Assembly (NCBI RefSeq): GCF_013415905.1 | Contig: NZ_CP058909.1 | Span: 3,906,001 to 3,970,000, forward strand | DNA length: 64,000 nt | Direction of reading: 5' to 3' | Origin: Halosimplex pelagicum | GTDB taxonomy: Archaea; Halobacteriota; Halobacteria; Halobacteriales; Haloarculaceae | Shown here: positions 52,253 through 63,600 of the stretch, in pieces | Layout: the number at the start of each line of letters is the position of its first letter | Numbering within the stretch: position 1 is the first letter of the stretch | Program-made: the position numbers and the translations under genes | The notes under the pieces: model-generated | Database searches by the model: none | Told to the model about the DNA's origin: nothing | The model's input: only the letters and a program-made list of their open reading frames with translations

Positions 52253-54151
52253 ATGCACCTGACAGAGGAGACCAGTACCGCTGACCTCGCCGCGCTTTCG
52301 ACGCCCAAACGGGCGTCCAAGGAGCGCCGCCGCGAACTCGAACGCCTCGCGTCGCTCTGTACCGACCGGGAGACGAGCGTGACTGTCACGCTCGACGAAG
52401 ACCGAGCGCTAGCACAACCTGACAAGGGAGGCCACGAGGAGGCGTACGAGATCCTGATTCCCACCGAAAAATACGAACAGCACGGGACTGATCTTCCACA
52501 GGGACTCTGGGACCGGTCGCTACAGGTGGCGTTTCTGTTTCACGAACTCGGGCACGTCTACTACTCCGATTTCGACCGGTTCGGCGATTGCCTAAAGGGT
52601 GTCGGCGGCCGGTGGCGTGACTTGTTTCGGATGGTGTACAACACGGTCGAGGACGGGGTCATCGAAACCCAGGTGGCGAACGAGTTCAACGTCACCGGGG
52701 ATTTCATCGTCCTCAACGAGGTGCTCGCCAACCGTGCTGACCGCCGACACCGCCAGTACGTCGAACTGTTCGACCTCGAAACTGTCGACGGCGAACCCGT
52801 TCAGTCCTACACCGTTTTCGAAGCTCTGGCGGTCGGGCTGCTCGATCGGGGGTTCGTGGATAGCGGGCGATTCGATGCGATCGTCGACCCGGGAAACGAG
52901 CGGCGTGTCGTTCACAACGGCAGGCGGGATGCGCTGGTTGACCTGATCCCGGTGATGGACGACTACGTGACCGAGATGCTGTCGGATCCTAGCGGGACGA
53001 AACGCGTCACCCGAGCACGCGAGTTCTTCGAAAGCGCGCGAGCGACGTTCGAGTCGCTTCCGCCGCTGCAGAGTAACCGACTCCAGACGGCACCGGTCCG
53101 TCCCGCTGATGCACGAGCACGACAGGACTGGGGTGTCAAGCCGGCGGATAAACTCCCCGACGAACGAGCCGCCAACGAACGCGTCACCGGTGATCAACGA
53201 GACGAACGGACAACGCAGTCAGGAACCGGCCAGCGTGCTGAGGTCGGTAGCACGGACGACCACCGTCCCCCTGGGTCGCTCGAAGACGAGACCGTTCGCC
53301 GGGTCGCTCGGCAACGAACACGGGCACAGGCATCACGGGGAACCACGGGCCGGTCACCGCTTGAGCAGGAGGCACGGCGACTGCTCGGGATTGTCGACGA
53401 CGACACGACGGATCTCGAGAAAGTCGTCGTCGTTGATCCGGTCGAGGAAGGAGATATGGAGCGGTGGACCGCAGCCGTCGATCGGTCACGCAAGCTCCAG
53501 CAGGATCTGGCGACGCAACTCAGACGCGAGCGGCGACCCCGGGACACTGGCGGGTATCGCGCTGGTCGCCTCGATGGGCGGCGACTGGTTGCGGCGAACC
53601 GCGGAACGCAACGCGTGTTCACTCGCCGCGAGTCCGGGACGATGAAAGACTACTCCTGTCTCGTTGTCCTCGACCGGTCAGGGTCGATGGACGGGGACCC
53701 GATCCGAACGGCTGAGACAGCGACCGCGCAACTCGTACACGCACTGTTCGAAGTCGGGGTCGACGTCTCTGTCCTGTCGGTCTGGGAAGGAACCCCTTGT
53801 CTCGAAGTCCCGTTCGGCGCACGCCCCGCGGACCACGTCGACCGTTTGATGACCGAGCGGGCGGACTGGGGGACGCCGTTGTCGACAGCAGTCGCGGTGA
53901 GTCGAAAACGGATCGATCGCGGGGAAGGGTCGTACCCGTTCGTCGTCGTCGTTACTGACGGGGAACCGGACGACCCGACGCGATACCGGTCGGAACTCGA
54001 AAAATGCACGTTTCCAGTATTCGGCGTGTACATCGGGGCAGACTCGGGGTCGCACACCGAGTTCTTCGACCACATCACCTACGCGGATGCGGACTCGCTC
54101 GAACGGACACTCCAGCGACTCGTCAGGACGTTATTCTCGACAGAGGCCTAA
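52253..54151 (+). CDS. VWA-domain protein with N-terminal zincin motif (CobT/NorD-like partner of the AAA ATPase)
   Basis: 632 residues. The N-terminal third has HELGH (97-101) and NTVEDGVIE (130-138), which together resemble the metal site of zincin-like VWA proteins (CobT/COG3864 type). A charged middle (about 265-400) is disordered or coiled. The C-terminal VWA domain (about 465-630) has the MIDAS sequence DRSGSMDGD, ADWGTPLSTAV (Thr) and VVVVTDGEPDD (Asp). Metal-dependent binding of a client protein is expected; peptidase activity is a prediction. It is between the AAA and HEAT genes with 3 bases to the latter. Confidence 0.82.
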   Translation: MHLTEETSTADLAALSTPKRASKERRRELERLASLCTDRETSVTVTLDEDRALAQPDKGGHEEAYEILIPTEKYEQHGTDLPQGLWDRSLQVAFLFHELGHVYYSDFDRFGDCLKGVGGRWRDLFRMVYNTVEDGVIETQVANEFNVTGDFIVLNEVLANRADRRHRQYVELFDLETVDGEPVQSYTVFEALAVGLLDRGFVDSGRFDAIVDPGNERRVVHNGRRDALVDLIPVMDDYVTEMLSDPSGTKRVTRAREFFESARATFESLPPLQSNRLQTAPVRPADARARQDWGVKPADKLPDERAANERVTGDQRDERTTQSGTGQRAEVGSTDDHRPPGSLEDETVRRVARQRTRAQASRGTTGRSPLEQEARRLLGIVDDDTTDLEKVVVVDPVEEGDMERWTAAVDRSRKLQQDLATQLRRERRPRDTGGYRAGRLDGRRLVAANRGTQRVFTRRESGTMKDYSCLVVLDRSGSMDGDPIRTAETATAQLVHALFEVGVDVSVLSVWEGTPCLEVPFGARPADHVDRLMTERADWGTPLSTAVAVSRKRIDRGEGSYPFVVVVTDGEPDDPTRYRSELEKCTFPVFGVYIGADSGSHTEFFDHITYADADSLERTLQRLVRTLFSTEA

Positions 54152-54154
54152 CCC

Positions 54155-57100
54155 ATGACAGAAGAATCACCGAGACATCTGCGCGCCGCACTCGCTACGG
54201 GACGGTCGACACCCGATGACGTTATCGACCGCGCGCTCGACCATCTTGACGCCGAAGCCGACCCGGTACGCGAACACGCGCTCCGAACCCTCGTCGCGGC
54301 GACGGAGACGCGTCCGGAGCGCGTCATTGATGTCGTCGACACGGTCGATTCGTCGCTACGACCAGGGCGCGCGGTAACCGCCGAGGAACTGGTTGCGCTG
54401 CGAGACCTCGCTCGTCACCGCCCCCGCGCTCTCTCACCGCTGGTAGATTCACTTGGAACGGCGCTGTCGAACCCTGACGAGTCAGAAGTCCGCCCCGCGC
54501 TCGCTGCAGCACTCCTCGGTGACATCGGTGGGGCCGCGCCAGGTGTTGTGAAACCGGCTCTAGGGCCGCTTGTCGGCCTCACTGAGAGTTCGGTGACGGA
54601 CACCGCAGTCGAAGCGGCGTGGGCAGTGACGAGAACCGCAGTGAACGAACCTGCGATGCTCCGTCCAGTCATCGCTGGCCGCGTCTGGGACCTCGACAGT
54701 GACGACCCCGCGACGATCATCAGCGCGCTTGGAACCCTCGGGCGGATCGGGTGGTTCCTTCCCGAGCACCTCGCCGGTCTCGACGAGATCGCGGCGCACG
54801 TCGACCACCCCGTATCCGACGTGCGGGCAGCAGCGATTCGAGCGCTGGGCCGTATCGCGGACATCCAGCAAACCGCGACGCTCGGAATCCCCCATCCGGA
54901 CCGTGTCGAACCATATCTGGACCGGATCGTTGCTCGGCTGGCGGATCCCGATTCCGAGGTCCGATGCGCGGCCGCGATCGCGCTGAAGCAAGTCGCTCGT
55001 CAAGACCCCAGCGCAGTCCGCGAATACCGCGACGACCTTTTGCGGATGACTGATGATGACGATTGGGAAGTTCGCCTTGCGACGCTCAAAGCACTCGAGT
55101 ACACGTTCGACGCTGGAACCTTCGATTTACACCGGTTGCAAGAACGCGTGCTCCCGTGTCTCGCTGACGGCGACGGCGATGTCGAGGGAGCTGCAATTAG
55201 CCTGCTCCTGACCGTCGTCGAAGAAATCCGGACGGATGCTCCCGGCATTGCAAGTCATCTTATCGACCTGCTGCTGTGGGCACAGTTCACGTCCCAGGGC
55301 CTCTTCGAAACCAAGGATCCACTCCACGAACTCGAAGACTGCGGCATTACGCTCCCCGACATCCCACGGTACGTGGAACTCGCCCAGACGCTCTCTGAAC
55401 TGGGTGGCTTCGCAGATCAGCAAACGACAGCGAAACTGTGCGGCGTTATCGCTCGCCAGTCACCCGACCACGGATTGGCAGCGATCAGGATTTTACAGTC
55501 ACTCCTCGCGGACGACGGCGAAGCGGCTCGCAGACAGGTGCTTGAAGAGTTCAAATCGTTCATCCAAGCCGACCCGGCCGTTGCCCCCATGCTCTGGCAG
55601 ATCACCGCGAGTGTCTACAAATACGACCCTGTTCTCAGGGACGAAGCGGCTCGCGTACTGACGGTGAGCGACACGGAGGACCCGTCGTTTCTCGCCGACA
55701 TCATCGATCTGCAGCGTCGATTTCTTCAAGACGAAATGGAGGACGACGACGAATCCGAAGACGAAGATGAGGACGGGGACGGTGACTTGGGCGTTTTGTT
55801 CGGTTCCGAACCAAGTGGTGGTTCGCTCGAGCCGTTCATTGACTCATCACCACAGCTCGTAACTGACGCTGCGCTAACGCTGCTCAGCTCTTTCCCGGCT
55901 GAACATGACTCGACGGAGTACAGCGCGGAACTCCTCGCCCAGGCTGTTTCGGACGGTGGCACCATCGATCTAGAAACTGCCGAAACCCTTGAGGAAACTA
56001 TCCGTGCCGAAGACACGTCACCGACAGTCGTTGCATGGCTCTCCACAGCCCTTCTCCTCGCCACAGAAGACACGGAGATACGCGACCGGGCTATCGACCG
56101 TCTTCACTCGTTCGCCGAGCGCCACGAGGACACACCAATCCTTGCCTGTCTCCGTCTCCTCGCGGACGACACACCGAGATTTGCCGCCCGTATCCTGGTA
56201 AATCACCCACCAATCGCTATCCTGCCGGAAATGAACGCCGAAACCCTGGCAGAGATTATCACCGCTCACCCTCGCCTGTATCTCCACTGCCGAGGCCGTG
56301 AATCACCGTTCAGCGCCCATCCAATAGCCCCGGGATACGCGAACGACGCAAAATGGCTTGGCGAACTCTCCGAGACCATCCCCCAGACGGTTCCCGCAAC
56401 ACAGTGGATTCAAGAGGAATTCTGGAGCGATGATGGCGAGCTCACAGCAAGTTTACTCGAAGCCATTGGCCGTGGTGCTGCCATGGCCGGTGACGACGGA
56501 TTCGAGATCTGGGCCGCGTATCCGCACTCCGATGTCCGCCGTGTTACGACCCACCTCGACGAGGATCATGCCGAACCCTCAGCGTCTTCCCCGGCCCATC
56601 TCGAGGGCCCCGAAAACGCCACGAGGGAGCAGGTCGACGAGATCGCGACCCACCTGTCGGCAACTGATCCCGACCGCTGTCAACGTGCGGCTGAGTTGCT
56701 CGTAACCATCGGTGCTCACAATCCAGACCTCCGCTCCTATGTTCGCCAGCATCTCCTCACGACCACCGTCGCGCTCGACGAAGTAGCAGCACCAGACTCG
56801 CTCCTCGGGGCGCTTGCAACTCTCGCTCCCAAGGCCACGGGGAGTTCCACATCAGAATTCAGATCGACCCCAGCTGACCCTCTTGTTCGAGACACCCCTT
56901 CTCCGGTGATACAGCAATACGCGCGATTCGGGACGCCGTCCGTCCGAGAAGTTGCACTGTGTACATTACGCTCGCTCCCGGCTGAAACGGTCGGTTCACC
57001 GGCCGAAGACGTACTCATCGAACGACTGCGCGACCCGGACGCCATCGTCCGCGCGCAAGCTGCACGAACAGTGGGTCATTTCGCCGGAAATGGACTCAAG

Positions 57101-58567
57101 GTCACGACGCCGCTCGTTGACGCAGTTGTGGATGGGCTTGACGGGCCACGCCACGTCACGATTGCCTGCTGCGAAGCGGTCGGTCACTGCGGTGCCGCCG
57201 ACCCAACTAGTACTGATCGCGCCGTGTCAGAACTCGAAATCCGACTTCGAGCCCGCGAACGAGGTGTCCGACGGGCCGCTGCCACTGCACTTGCCCGGAT
57301 CAGCGACGTTGAACCCGATTCGCTCATTCCAATTACAGACACGCTCATTGAACGGTTCTGCGAAGACCAGGTCGCCCAGGGTGAACTCCTCCCAGCGATA
57401 TCGACGCTCCCTATTGATGAGACCCCGAAGCACGACCGTGTTGCCGAAACAGCTCTCACGGTACTCATGGAGTCAGACCGACCGTCCGTCAGTCAAGCAG
57501 CCGGACGCCTCCTCACCGCCATCGTTGACGACTCCCCCGGGTCAGTACGCATGCATCTCGACGCTGTGTCCGACCGACTGGAAGACCAGTACGACGACGC
57601 AATCATATCTGACCTCGCCGATGTGGGGGTAACCCCTCTGTCGCTATATTGGTTACTTCGAGTTATCGGCACCTGTACACGAGAAAATCCTCGTATCGCC
57701 GACCGGTTCGACTGGCTGATCTCCGAAGCGATCGACTACATGGACGGTTCGGCTTCTGACGGAATTGCGACCTACGGAGTATACAGCGACGACCACGTCA
57801 CTGCACGCGCCTTAGCTCGGGTTACCGCACGCGTGGCAGCCCTCGGTGGATTAGACTGTTACAACACGGTACTCGAACACTGGCCCGAAGACCCGACGAA
57901 ACCCGACCTGGAACCCGCAGAGACTGCCCATCATCTTACGATCACGGACGAAGCGTCCCGTACAAACACGTTAAAAACGTTCGTTGAAAACGCATCACAG
58001 GCCCGTGTTGATTCTGTTATCGGAGAACTCCTCGATCACGGAATAACGCTCAACCGGAATGAAGCTATTTTCGATTCCCTTGAGGAATTACTTCCCCTTA
58101 CCGAGAATAAACGACTCCATCGAAGAGGAGTATCGAAACTGCTTGAGACTAGTCGTGACGGCAATTGGGAAATCCGTACTAATGCTGTCGAAACACTAGC
58201 TAGACTTGGTGCAACAAGTGTTGTGCCAGCTGATGAAGTTATTGCGCACTTTTTCAGCTTTTTTAACGACAGAACTCCAGCTCAAGAATCCGTAGCTGGC
58301 TCGATAATGGACCTCCTCCAGCACTCAGAGCTTAGTCCAGAATTAGTGTTTAGATCAGCAGTCATACAGTATGAGGGATCACCTAATTCTCCAAACGTAA
58401 GAAAAACGGGAATCTGCCTTGTCGCTAAACTTGGGATACGCTACTCGTCTGTGCGCGAGCGAGCAGTGAATCTACTGATGAGTTCAATTGAGGATAAAAA
58501 TCAATGGGTTCGTCAGCAATCGGCAGATGGTTTAGTCGAACTAAAAAGACGGGGTTCAGACTGGTAG
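54155..58567 (+). CDS. Giant HEAT-repeat protein, third gene of the AAA-VWA operon
   Basis: 1470 residues, nearly all alpha-helical HEAT-like repeats: for example DPVREHALRTLVAATETRPE, HPVSDVRAAAIRALGRIAD, DSEVRCAAAIALKQVARQDP, DWEVRLATLKALEYTFD, and near the end NWEIRTNAVETLARLG and QWVRQQSADGLVELKRRG. An acidic run of Asp/Glu lies at about 525-545. Such solenoids bind protein clients or nucleic acid. The last third is AT-richer. The stop TAG is formed by TA plus the first G of the IS remnant, so the protein may have lost its original C-terminus. Confidence 0.82.
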   Translation: MTEESPRHLRAALATGRSTPDDVIDRALDHLDAEADPVREHALRTLVAATETRPERVIDVVDTVDSSLRPGRAVTAEELVALRDLARHRPRALSPLVDSLGTALSNPDESEVRPALAAALLGDIGGAAPGVVKPALGPLVGLTESSVTDTAVEAAWAVTRTAVNEPAMLRPVIAGRVWDLDSDDPATIISALGTLGRIGWFLPEHLAGLDEIAAHVDHPVSDVRAAAIRALGRIADIQQTATLGIPHPDRVEPYLDRIVARLADPDSEVRCAAAIALKQVARQDPSAVREYRDDLLRMTDDDDWEVRLATLKALEYTFDAGTFDLHRLQERVLPCLADGDGDVEGAAISLLLTVVEEIRTDAPGIASHLIDLLLWAQFTSQGLFETKDPLHELEDCGITLPDIPRYVELAQTLSELGGFADQQTTAKLCGVIARQSPDHGLAAIRILQSLLADDGEAARRQVLEEFKSFIQADPAVAPMLWQITASVYKYDPVLRDEAARVLTVSDTEDPSFLADIIDLQRRFLQDEMEDDDESEDEDEDGDGDLGVLFGSEPSGGSLEPFIDSSPQLVTDAALTLLSSFPAEHDSTEYSAELLAQAVSDGGTIDLETAETLEETIRAEDTSPTVVAWLSTALLLATEDTEIRDRAIDRLHSFAERHEDTPILACLRLLADDTPRFAARILVNHPPIAILPEMNAETLAEIITAHPRLYLHCRGRESPFSAHPIAPGYANDAKWLGELSETIPQTVPATQWIQEEFWSDDGELTASLLEAIGRGAAMAGDDGFEIWAAYPHSDVRRVTTHLDEDHAEPSASSPAHLEGPENATREQVDEIATHLSATDPDRCQRAAELLVTIGAHNPDLRSYVRQHLLTTTVALDEVAAPDSLLGALATLAPKATGSSTSEFRSTPADPLVRDTPSPVIQQYARFGTPSVREVALCTLRSLPAETVGSPAEDVLIERLRDPDAIVRAQAARTVGHFAGNGLKVTTPLVDAVVDGLDGPRHVTIACCEAVGHCGAADPTSTDRAVSELEIRLRARERGVRRAAATALARISDVEPDSLIPITDTLIERFCEDQVAQGELLPAISTLPIDETPKHDRVAETALTVLMESDRPSVSQAAGRLLTAIVDDSPGSVRMHLDAVSDRLEDQYDDAIISDLADVGVTPLSLYWLLRVIGTCTRENPRIADRFDWLISEAIDYMDGSASDGIATYGVYSDDHVTARALARVTARVAALGGLDCYNTVLEHWPEDPTKPDLEPAETAHHLTITDEASRTNTLKTFVENASQARVDSVIGELLDHGITLNRNEAIFDSLEELLPLTENKRLHRRGVSKLLETSRDGNWEIRTNAVETLARLGATSVVPADEVIAHFFSFFNDRTPAQESVAGSIMDLLQHSELSPELVFRSAVIQYEGSPNSPNVRKTGICLVAKLGIRYSSVRERAVNLLMSSIEDKNQWVRQQSADGLVELKRRGSDW

Positions 58568-59279
58568 TGTTTAGTTAGCAGCATTGAGCCAGCGAGCGAA
58601 CGCTTGGAGCCATGAGACGGCTGTTTCCGATTAAACGTGTCTGAAGCAGTCGAAAACGATGAAGTTCGGGTTTGAGTTCGCGGAAGATTCGTTCGACATC
58701 GTTCCGATTTCCGTGGCGACGCATCTGAAATCGGAGCCCTGCTCGGCGGAGTGCAGTTTGGAGATGTTGAGCGCCATCGACCAGAAACAAGGTGTTTTCG
58801 ACATCGTGTTTCTCGCCCAGTTCGCGGAGGAACATATTGATGAGTACGGTCGTGGTCATCGAAAACAACCGTACTTGAAGCAGCTGATTTGTCGTCGGAT
58901 CAGCGGTGGCGTACAGCCAGTATTGCTGGTCATTGATCCGAATCACAGTCTTATCAAGCGCGATGTGATTCATGTTCTGTCTGGTATCAGGCTGTAAATC
59001 GGCTTTCTGCACCCAATAATGGATTGCCTTTCGACTGCGTTAGCCTTGTTTAGACGCCAGATTGTGGGCTGTTGAGAGCCTGTGACTCAATCGGGGTGAG
59101 ACAGACGCCAGTAGTTCGGCTCGGCTAGTTACTTCCCTGTCCCGGAGCGCCCGGCTACTGCGGTCAATCCATGCTGATCAGACCGATCTCCGCTCGGGAA
59201 CTACCAATACTCGGTAGTAATTCCGACTCGCAGACGCGCGAACCAGCGTTCTCAACTGCTCTTACGAGCGTCTAAACAC
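58567..59279 (-). mobile_element. Decayed IS6-like insertion sequence
   Basis: The ends carry a short inverted repeat, GTGTTTAG at 58567-58574 and CTAAACAC at 59272-59279. Between them is a broken transposase on the minus strand. No 8-base target duplication is visible (left flank GACTGGTA, right flank GGCCGTTC), so the site has been rearranged. It separates the HEAT gene from the membrane protein gene. Confidence 0.6.
58571..59060 (-). pseudogene. IS6-family-like transposase, disrupted
   Basis: The conserved part reads RSRKAIHYWVQKADLQPDTR, then ALDKTVIRINDQQYWLYA (first Asp), FLVDGAQHL (second Asp) and HGNRNDVERIFRELK (Glu), the DDE core of haloarchaeal IS6-type transposases. An in-frame TAA precedes RSRKAI, and the start is missing. 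Near the 3' end a frameshift is needed to reach ETAVSWLQAFARWLN and the final TAA at 58571-58573. It cannot make an active enzyme. Confidence 0.75.
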
Positions 59280-59287
59280 GGCCGTTC

Positions 59288-60601
59288 TTAGTTGTCTAGG
59301 TGTTCCCTGAGTTCGTCGATTCCGGCGACCAATAGGTCATCGTCGGTGCTTCGGTTTGTCCAATCAACTTCAATGATGTCGAACCCGAGGGGGAGGCTTC
59401 CAAAGTCTGTTACGTGGGTCCCTCCAGCCGCGACTACGACCTTATCAGTGTGGTCGGGAATGTGGTCGCAGACCTCTTGGAAGCGGTCAATCGTAGTCCG
59501 GTCCGTCGTCACGTACACCAGCACGTCCGCATTGACAACATTGGCGGCTTGAGACTCGGTATTCGGCCGGATGTTCCTTTCAATGAACCGGGGAACCAGA
59601 CTTCCGTAGACCAGCTCCTTGAAGTCGTTCACCAATCCATAGTTTACTTTCGACGCCGCGGTTTTGAGTTCGTCGTCTTTGAGTTCATTGAGAGAGATAG
59701 ACGATGCTGAGACAGTAACCCACTGTGGGAACAGACCGGGCGGCAGATACACGAAATTTGTCTCCTGCCCGCTATGAAGATTCGACGACGGCGCCTGTCC
59801 GGATTGGAGGTCACCATATCCGTCTTCCAGCCACTCGGGCCCGCGTCCTCGGTAGTCGTCTTCGACGTGGTGGAACAGCCCGATCAACGTTGCCATTACG
59901 GCCTCATCGTCGGATGTGATGAACGTTACCGACCGCACGTCACTGTACAGAATAAATTTCCCGACCGCTGCGAGGAAGACAGATACCACTGTGGCATCTA
60001 CCAATACTGCGATGGGGACTGTCGGCGAGAGAAAACGAGTACTCTCAGAGACGATGGAAAGTGAGGCATCACCGAACCAGTAGAGGTCGAAGAACCCGAC
60101 CACTGAGGGAATAGCGACGAATAGGAACAACCCAGATGCCGCGATGGGATACTCTCCTTGCCGCTTACCCGCTCTTAGCTGTGGGACAAACCCGCTACCT
60201 ATACCCGCGAGGAATGTCACGACGGCAACGTACCAGTCTTCCAATAAGGGGTAGTTTTCGACCCAGTGACCAGCGACAACCACGTTCCAGATAACGTAGA
60301 CAGTCGCAATAAACACAATAAAGACCTTCTGAAACCGCTTAGTCCGGTCAAACATGAACAGCACCAGCCACCCGGTGACTAGTCCGGCTGCCGCAACAAT
60401 GGCTACCGCTATTTCCCCGCTAGTTGCCACTTCGACAGTCCGATACCCAACCCCTTTAGCGTCCCATGCCCAGTTCAACAGTTCGTTGACACGGACCGCG
60501 AGTAGCCCGAGAATGACGCCGAGGACGAGTAACTTCCGGCGGTCATGTTTTTGGATGTCCCACAGGGCCGTAGGCGGTGATTGTGCGTTCTTGCCACTCA
60601 T
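59288..60601 (-). CDS. Six-helix membrane protein with cytoplasmic domain, partner of the tubulin-like GTPase
   Basis: 437 residues from the ATG at 60601. Six hydrophobic helices in about 25-240 (LLVLGVILGLLAV, IAVAIVAAAGLVTGWLVLFMF, VFIVFIATVYVIWNVVV, YVAVVTFLAGIGSGFV, LFLFVAIPSVVGFF, IAVLVDATVVSVFLAAVG) are followed by a soluble domain of about 200 residues with RNIRPNTESQAANVVNADVLVYV and DKVVVAAGGTHVTDFGSL at its end. The start shares one base with the stop of the upstream gene (TGATG). No family recognized. It may anchor the GTPase to the membrane. Confidence 0.7.
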   Translation of the reverse strand: MSGKNAQSPPTALWDIQKHDRRKLLVLGVILGLLAVRVNELLNWAWDAKGVGYRTVEVATSGEIAVAIVAAAGLVTGWLVLFMFDRTKRFQKVFIVFIATVYVIWNVVVAGHWVENYPLLEDWYVAVVTFLAGIGSGFVPQLRAGKRQGEYPIAASGLFLFVAIPSVVGFFDLYWFGDASLSIVSESTRFLSPTVPIAVLVDATVVSVFLAAVGKFILYSDVRSVTFITSDDEAVMATLIGLFHHVEDDYRGRGPEWLEDGYGDLQSGQAPSSNLHSGQETNFVYLPPGLFPQWVTVSASSISLNELKDDELKTAASKVNYGLVNDFKELVYGSLVPRFIERNIRPNTESQAANVVNADVLVYVTTDRTTIDRFQEVCDHIPDHTDKVVVAAGGTHVTDFGSLPLGFDIIEVDWTNRSTDDDLLVAGIDELREHLDN

Positions 60602-63600
60602 CACTCTTTGTCGGCATCCCGGTCAACCGACGAGGGGAACCCGACAACCCGATAGTACTCCTTCCGGAGTTTATCCACAAGCTCGTCCTCACTAGGCACT
60701 AGAAGTTCTCGCTTCCCATCTTCAATTGAGACGTTGATTGTGTCACACCGAGTCGGGAAACCTCCGTCAGAGTTCATTGGTAGGAATCGGTCCTCAACGC
60801 CTGACTGTGACCCACCGTCAGCCTGCGCCGCCGCGCGTTCAGCGTGGTACGCCACCCCATCAAGTCCGTAGCCTTGGTGCTGAGCGAGTTCAGGGACCCT
60901 GTCCAGGTGTAGGTGCCGGTCCTCCATGTCAGTGATCGTAGTCCACAGGGACCGGCCCATCGTCTCCTTGTATTCCGACTTGCAGTCATCGGCGAAGATC
61001 GTGAGGTTATCGAGAAAGACTCCCCCGAGGAAGGTCGTCATTGCGACATCGTGGTCGTCACCCGCTGGTACCCGTGATGCTCCGTAGTCGTCTTTATCCA
61101 GCGCCATGCGATCTAGATCTTCCCAGATTTCATCAATTTGTGCGACCTCGTCGGGTCTATATCCGTCAAATGCGGTACTCAGGAACACTGAGTTAACTAG
61201 GTGACCGTCATATGGGGTGCCTTCGCTGTGGGTCAGTTCCACCTCTTTAACCGGGAAGTGATCATTCATAAACCCAGGGAGCATATTCACCAGCTCTTCG
61301 ACGAGGTGATCTTTCTCGTCCTCCTCGCTGAGGATGCCAGCTTCACCCAGGTTCTGGTCGCTTTGGAGGAAACCCTCGTTGTCCGGCTCAATCTCGTTCT
61401 TGAACGGACCAGGTTGGCCTGGAGACTCGTACACCGAGAGACTCAACGGGTCACGAACATTATCGCTGGTCTGATGATAGTCGCTTCCCTTATCCATGCG
61501 GATGTTCTGTATCGTTTCCAACCGTTCACGGACATCCGCATACTTGTCGAGTTCGTTCTCAACTTCGTCGCGCTCGTCCTCAAAAGGCTCGATAAGTACA
61601 GTCTTGAACGCGTCTTCGAGTGGGTCTTCGAACTGCTGTTTGAAGGTGTCGAATTCAGTTGGGAGGTTACCATCCCAGCCACCCTTGAGCCACTCCTTGA
61701 CCTCGTCGATATCGACCACGATATCTTCTTCAACTACCGTAATAAATTCACGGACATTTGAGTCAGCGTCACTTGGCTGAAGCTCTCCGGGGTCATCACT
61801 GACTTCCGTTCGAGCATCCTTAAGATGGCGCTTGACGGTCTCAGTGAGTTGGTTGCGGGCGCTGACCAACTCGTTATCCACCCCTGCGTCGAAATACTCC
61901 CCATTTACTATCTCATCGGTATCTCCCCACGGTTCGTCCCACGCAGGGAGGTCAATGATCGAGTCGTCAATCATCTTCTCCGCCTCATCGTAATTGTCCT
62001 TGTAGGTCTGATGCTGGGTCTTGCCAATCCAACCTCTGGCTTTTTCTTTGATTGCCTCAGTAGGGTCCTCTTCCATCTTTTTTGCTCGTAGGATTTCTCT
62101 ACGGGCACGAACAAGGTTCCGTACTGATGATTTCACCCTCTGACTGTCCGGGGCAGTGACATCATCGTATTTGTTACACGCAGTCTCCAGTTCGTCGAAG
62201 TCGTTGAAGTCAAGGCCCTCGTCAGGGACCTGCTCTGGGTTGTTAGCCGCAATTGCGATACCGACCTTCGATATGACCTCGTCCTCAAGCTGACCTACTA
62301 GGTTGACCAGTTCTTCCCGGTCAGTGTAGAGGTTATAATAGTTGTCGAGTGTCGGTTCTAAGTCCTGCAGGCAGTTCTCGGCTTTCATCGTGACCCTGGC
62401 AGGGGCGTGCTTATCAATGAGTTTATCCAATGCCTCTTTATGTCGTTCCTTTTCAGATTCCTCGTCGTTGAGCTCTTGGATAAACGGGTTTACTTTTGCT
62501 GACCGACCAGCGTCATCCGGGTCAAGGGCCAGTTCAATGTCGTCGCCCGCCTCGGAGGCTGCTTCGCTCGCATCAATTGACGATTCGACGGTAGTCGGAA
62601 TGTCTAGTTCAAGCCCATTCGCGGCCCTATAGAGGCCGGCCCGACGCTTGATTAGCGAGAACTGCTCGATAGCGATCTCAATGAGCGTGTCCTCTTCCCC
62701 CTTCCACCCGTCGTTGGGCCTGTACTGGGTGTAGTCTCCTAGTGAGTTAGGAAGCCGTTCGATGATATCCTTTGCGACCGCTGCTCGCTGTTCTGCATCT
62801 CGCTCCCACTCCGCTTGGTCTCTGGAGACATCGAACGTGTCTAAGATGTCTTCATGGAGGGTCCCTGATGCGTGGTATCCGATCCGATCCATGTAAGACT
62901 CTCCGAGCAACTCTTGGAGGGTCTCGATCTCGTCTCTAAGGGTGTTGGCCTGATCGTTCTCAAGCCGGTACTCGTGGTTCTGTGGCGGTTGCAGGGGGTC
63001 ATCGACAATTTCATTTCTGACACTAGGATCAAGCGCGGCCGTGGCCTCTTCTAAAGACTCCAGTAGATCCGCTTCCTGCTCAATGGCGGTTTCCTTTTCT
63101 TGGACGTAACTTTCTAAGTTAGATTCGGTGTCTTCGACATCCTCGGTGACGTACCTTGCGTACTGCGGGACTGTGAGTGTAAAGGGGGCGTACTTCGGTG
63201 GGCCGTTGTTTTCGCCTCCGCTGAAGTCTTGTCTCGTGTCCGGTTGATCGTCTAGATTGTACCACGCGAGAAGCGCGTATAGAACTCCTTTATTGAACGC
63301 TGATTCATCAACATGAGCATCAAACGGGAGAAGATGAATCGTTTCGAACAGTTTCCGGTCGTTCAATTCAAGATACTCAAGCTCCGATAGTGCCGCGTAC
63401 GCATTCGTCTTCTCGTTTGGCCCGTCGTTCGCCGACGGAGCAGGCAAGCTCCCGAATAACGTGAGGTCTCCGTTCGTCTGTTCAATGATCCGGTAGGCAA
63501 GGTCGATGAGGATGCCGGACCCGGTCCCGCCTCCAAATCCAACAACAACTGCAACCTCCGGGGTATCATTAGAATTCTCAAGGTCGTTAATGAGGTCACC

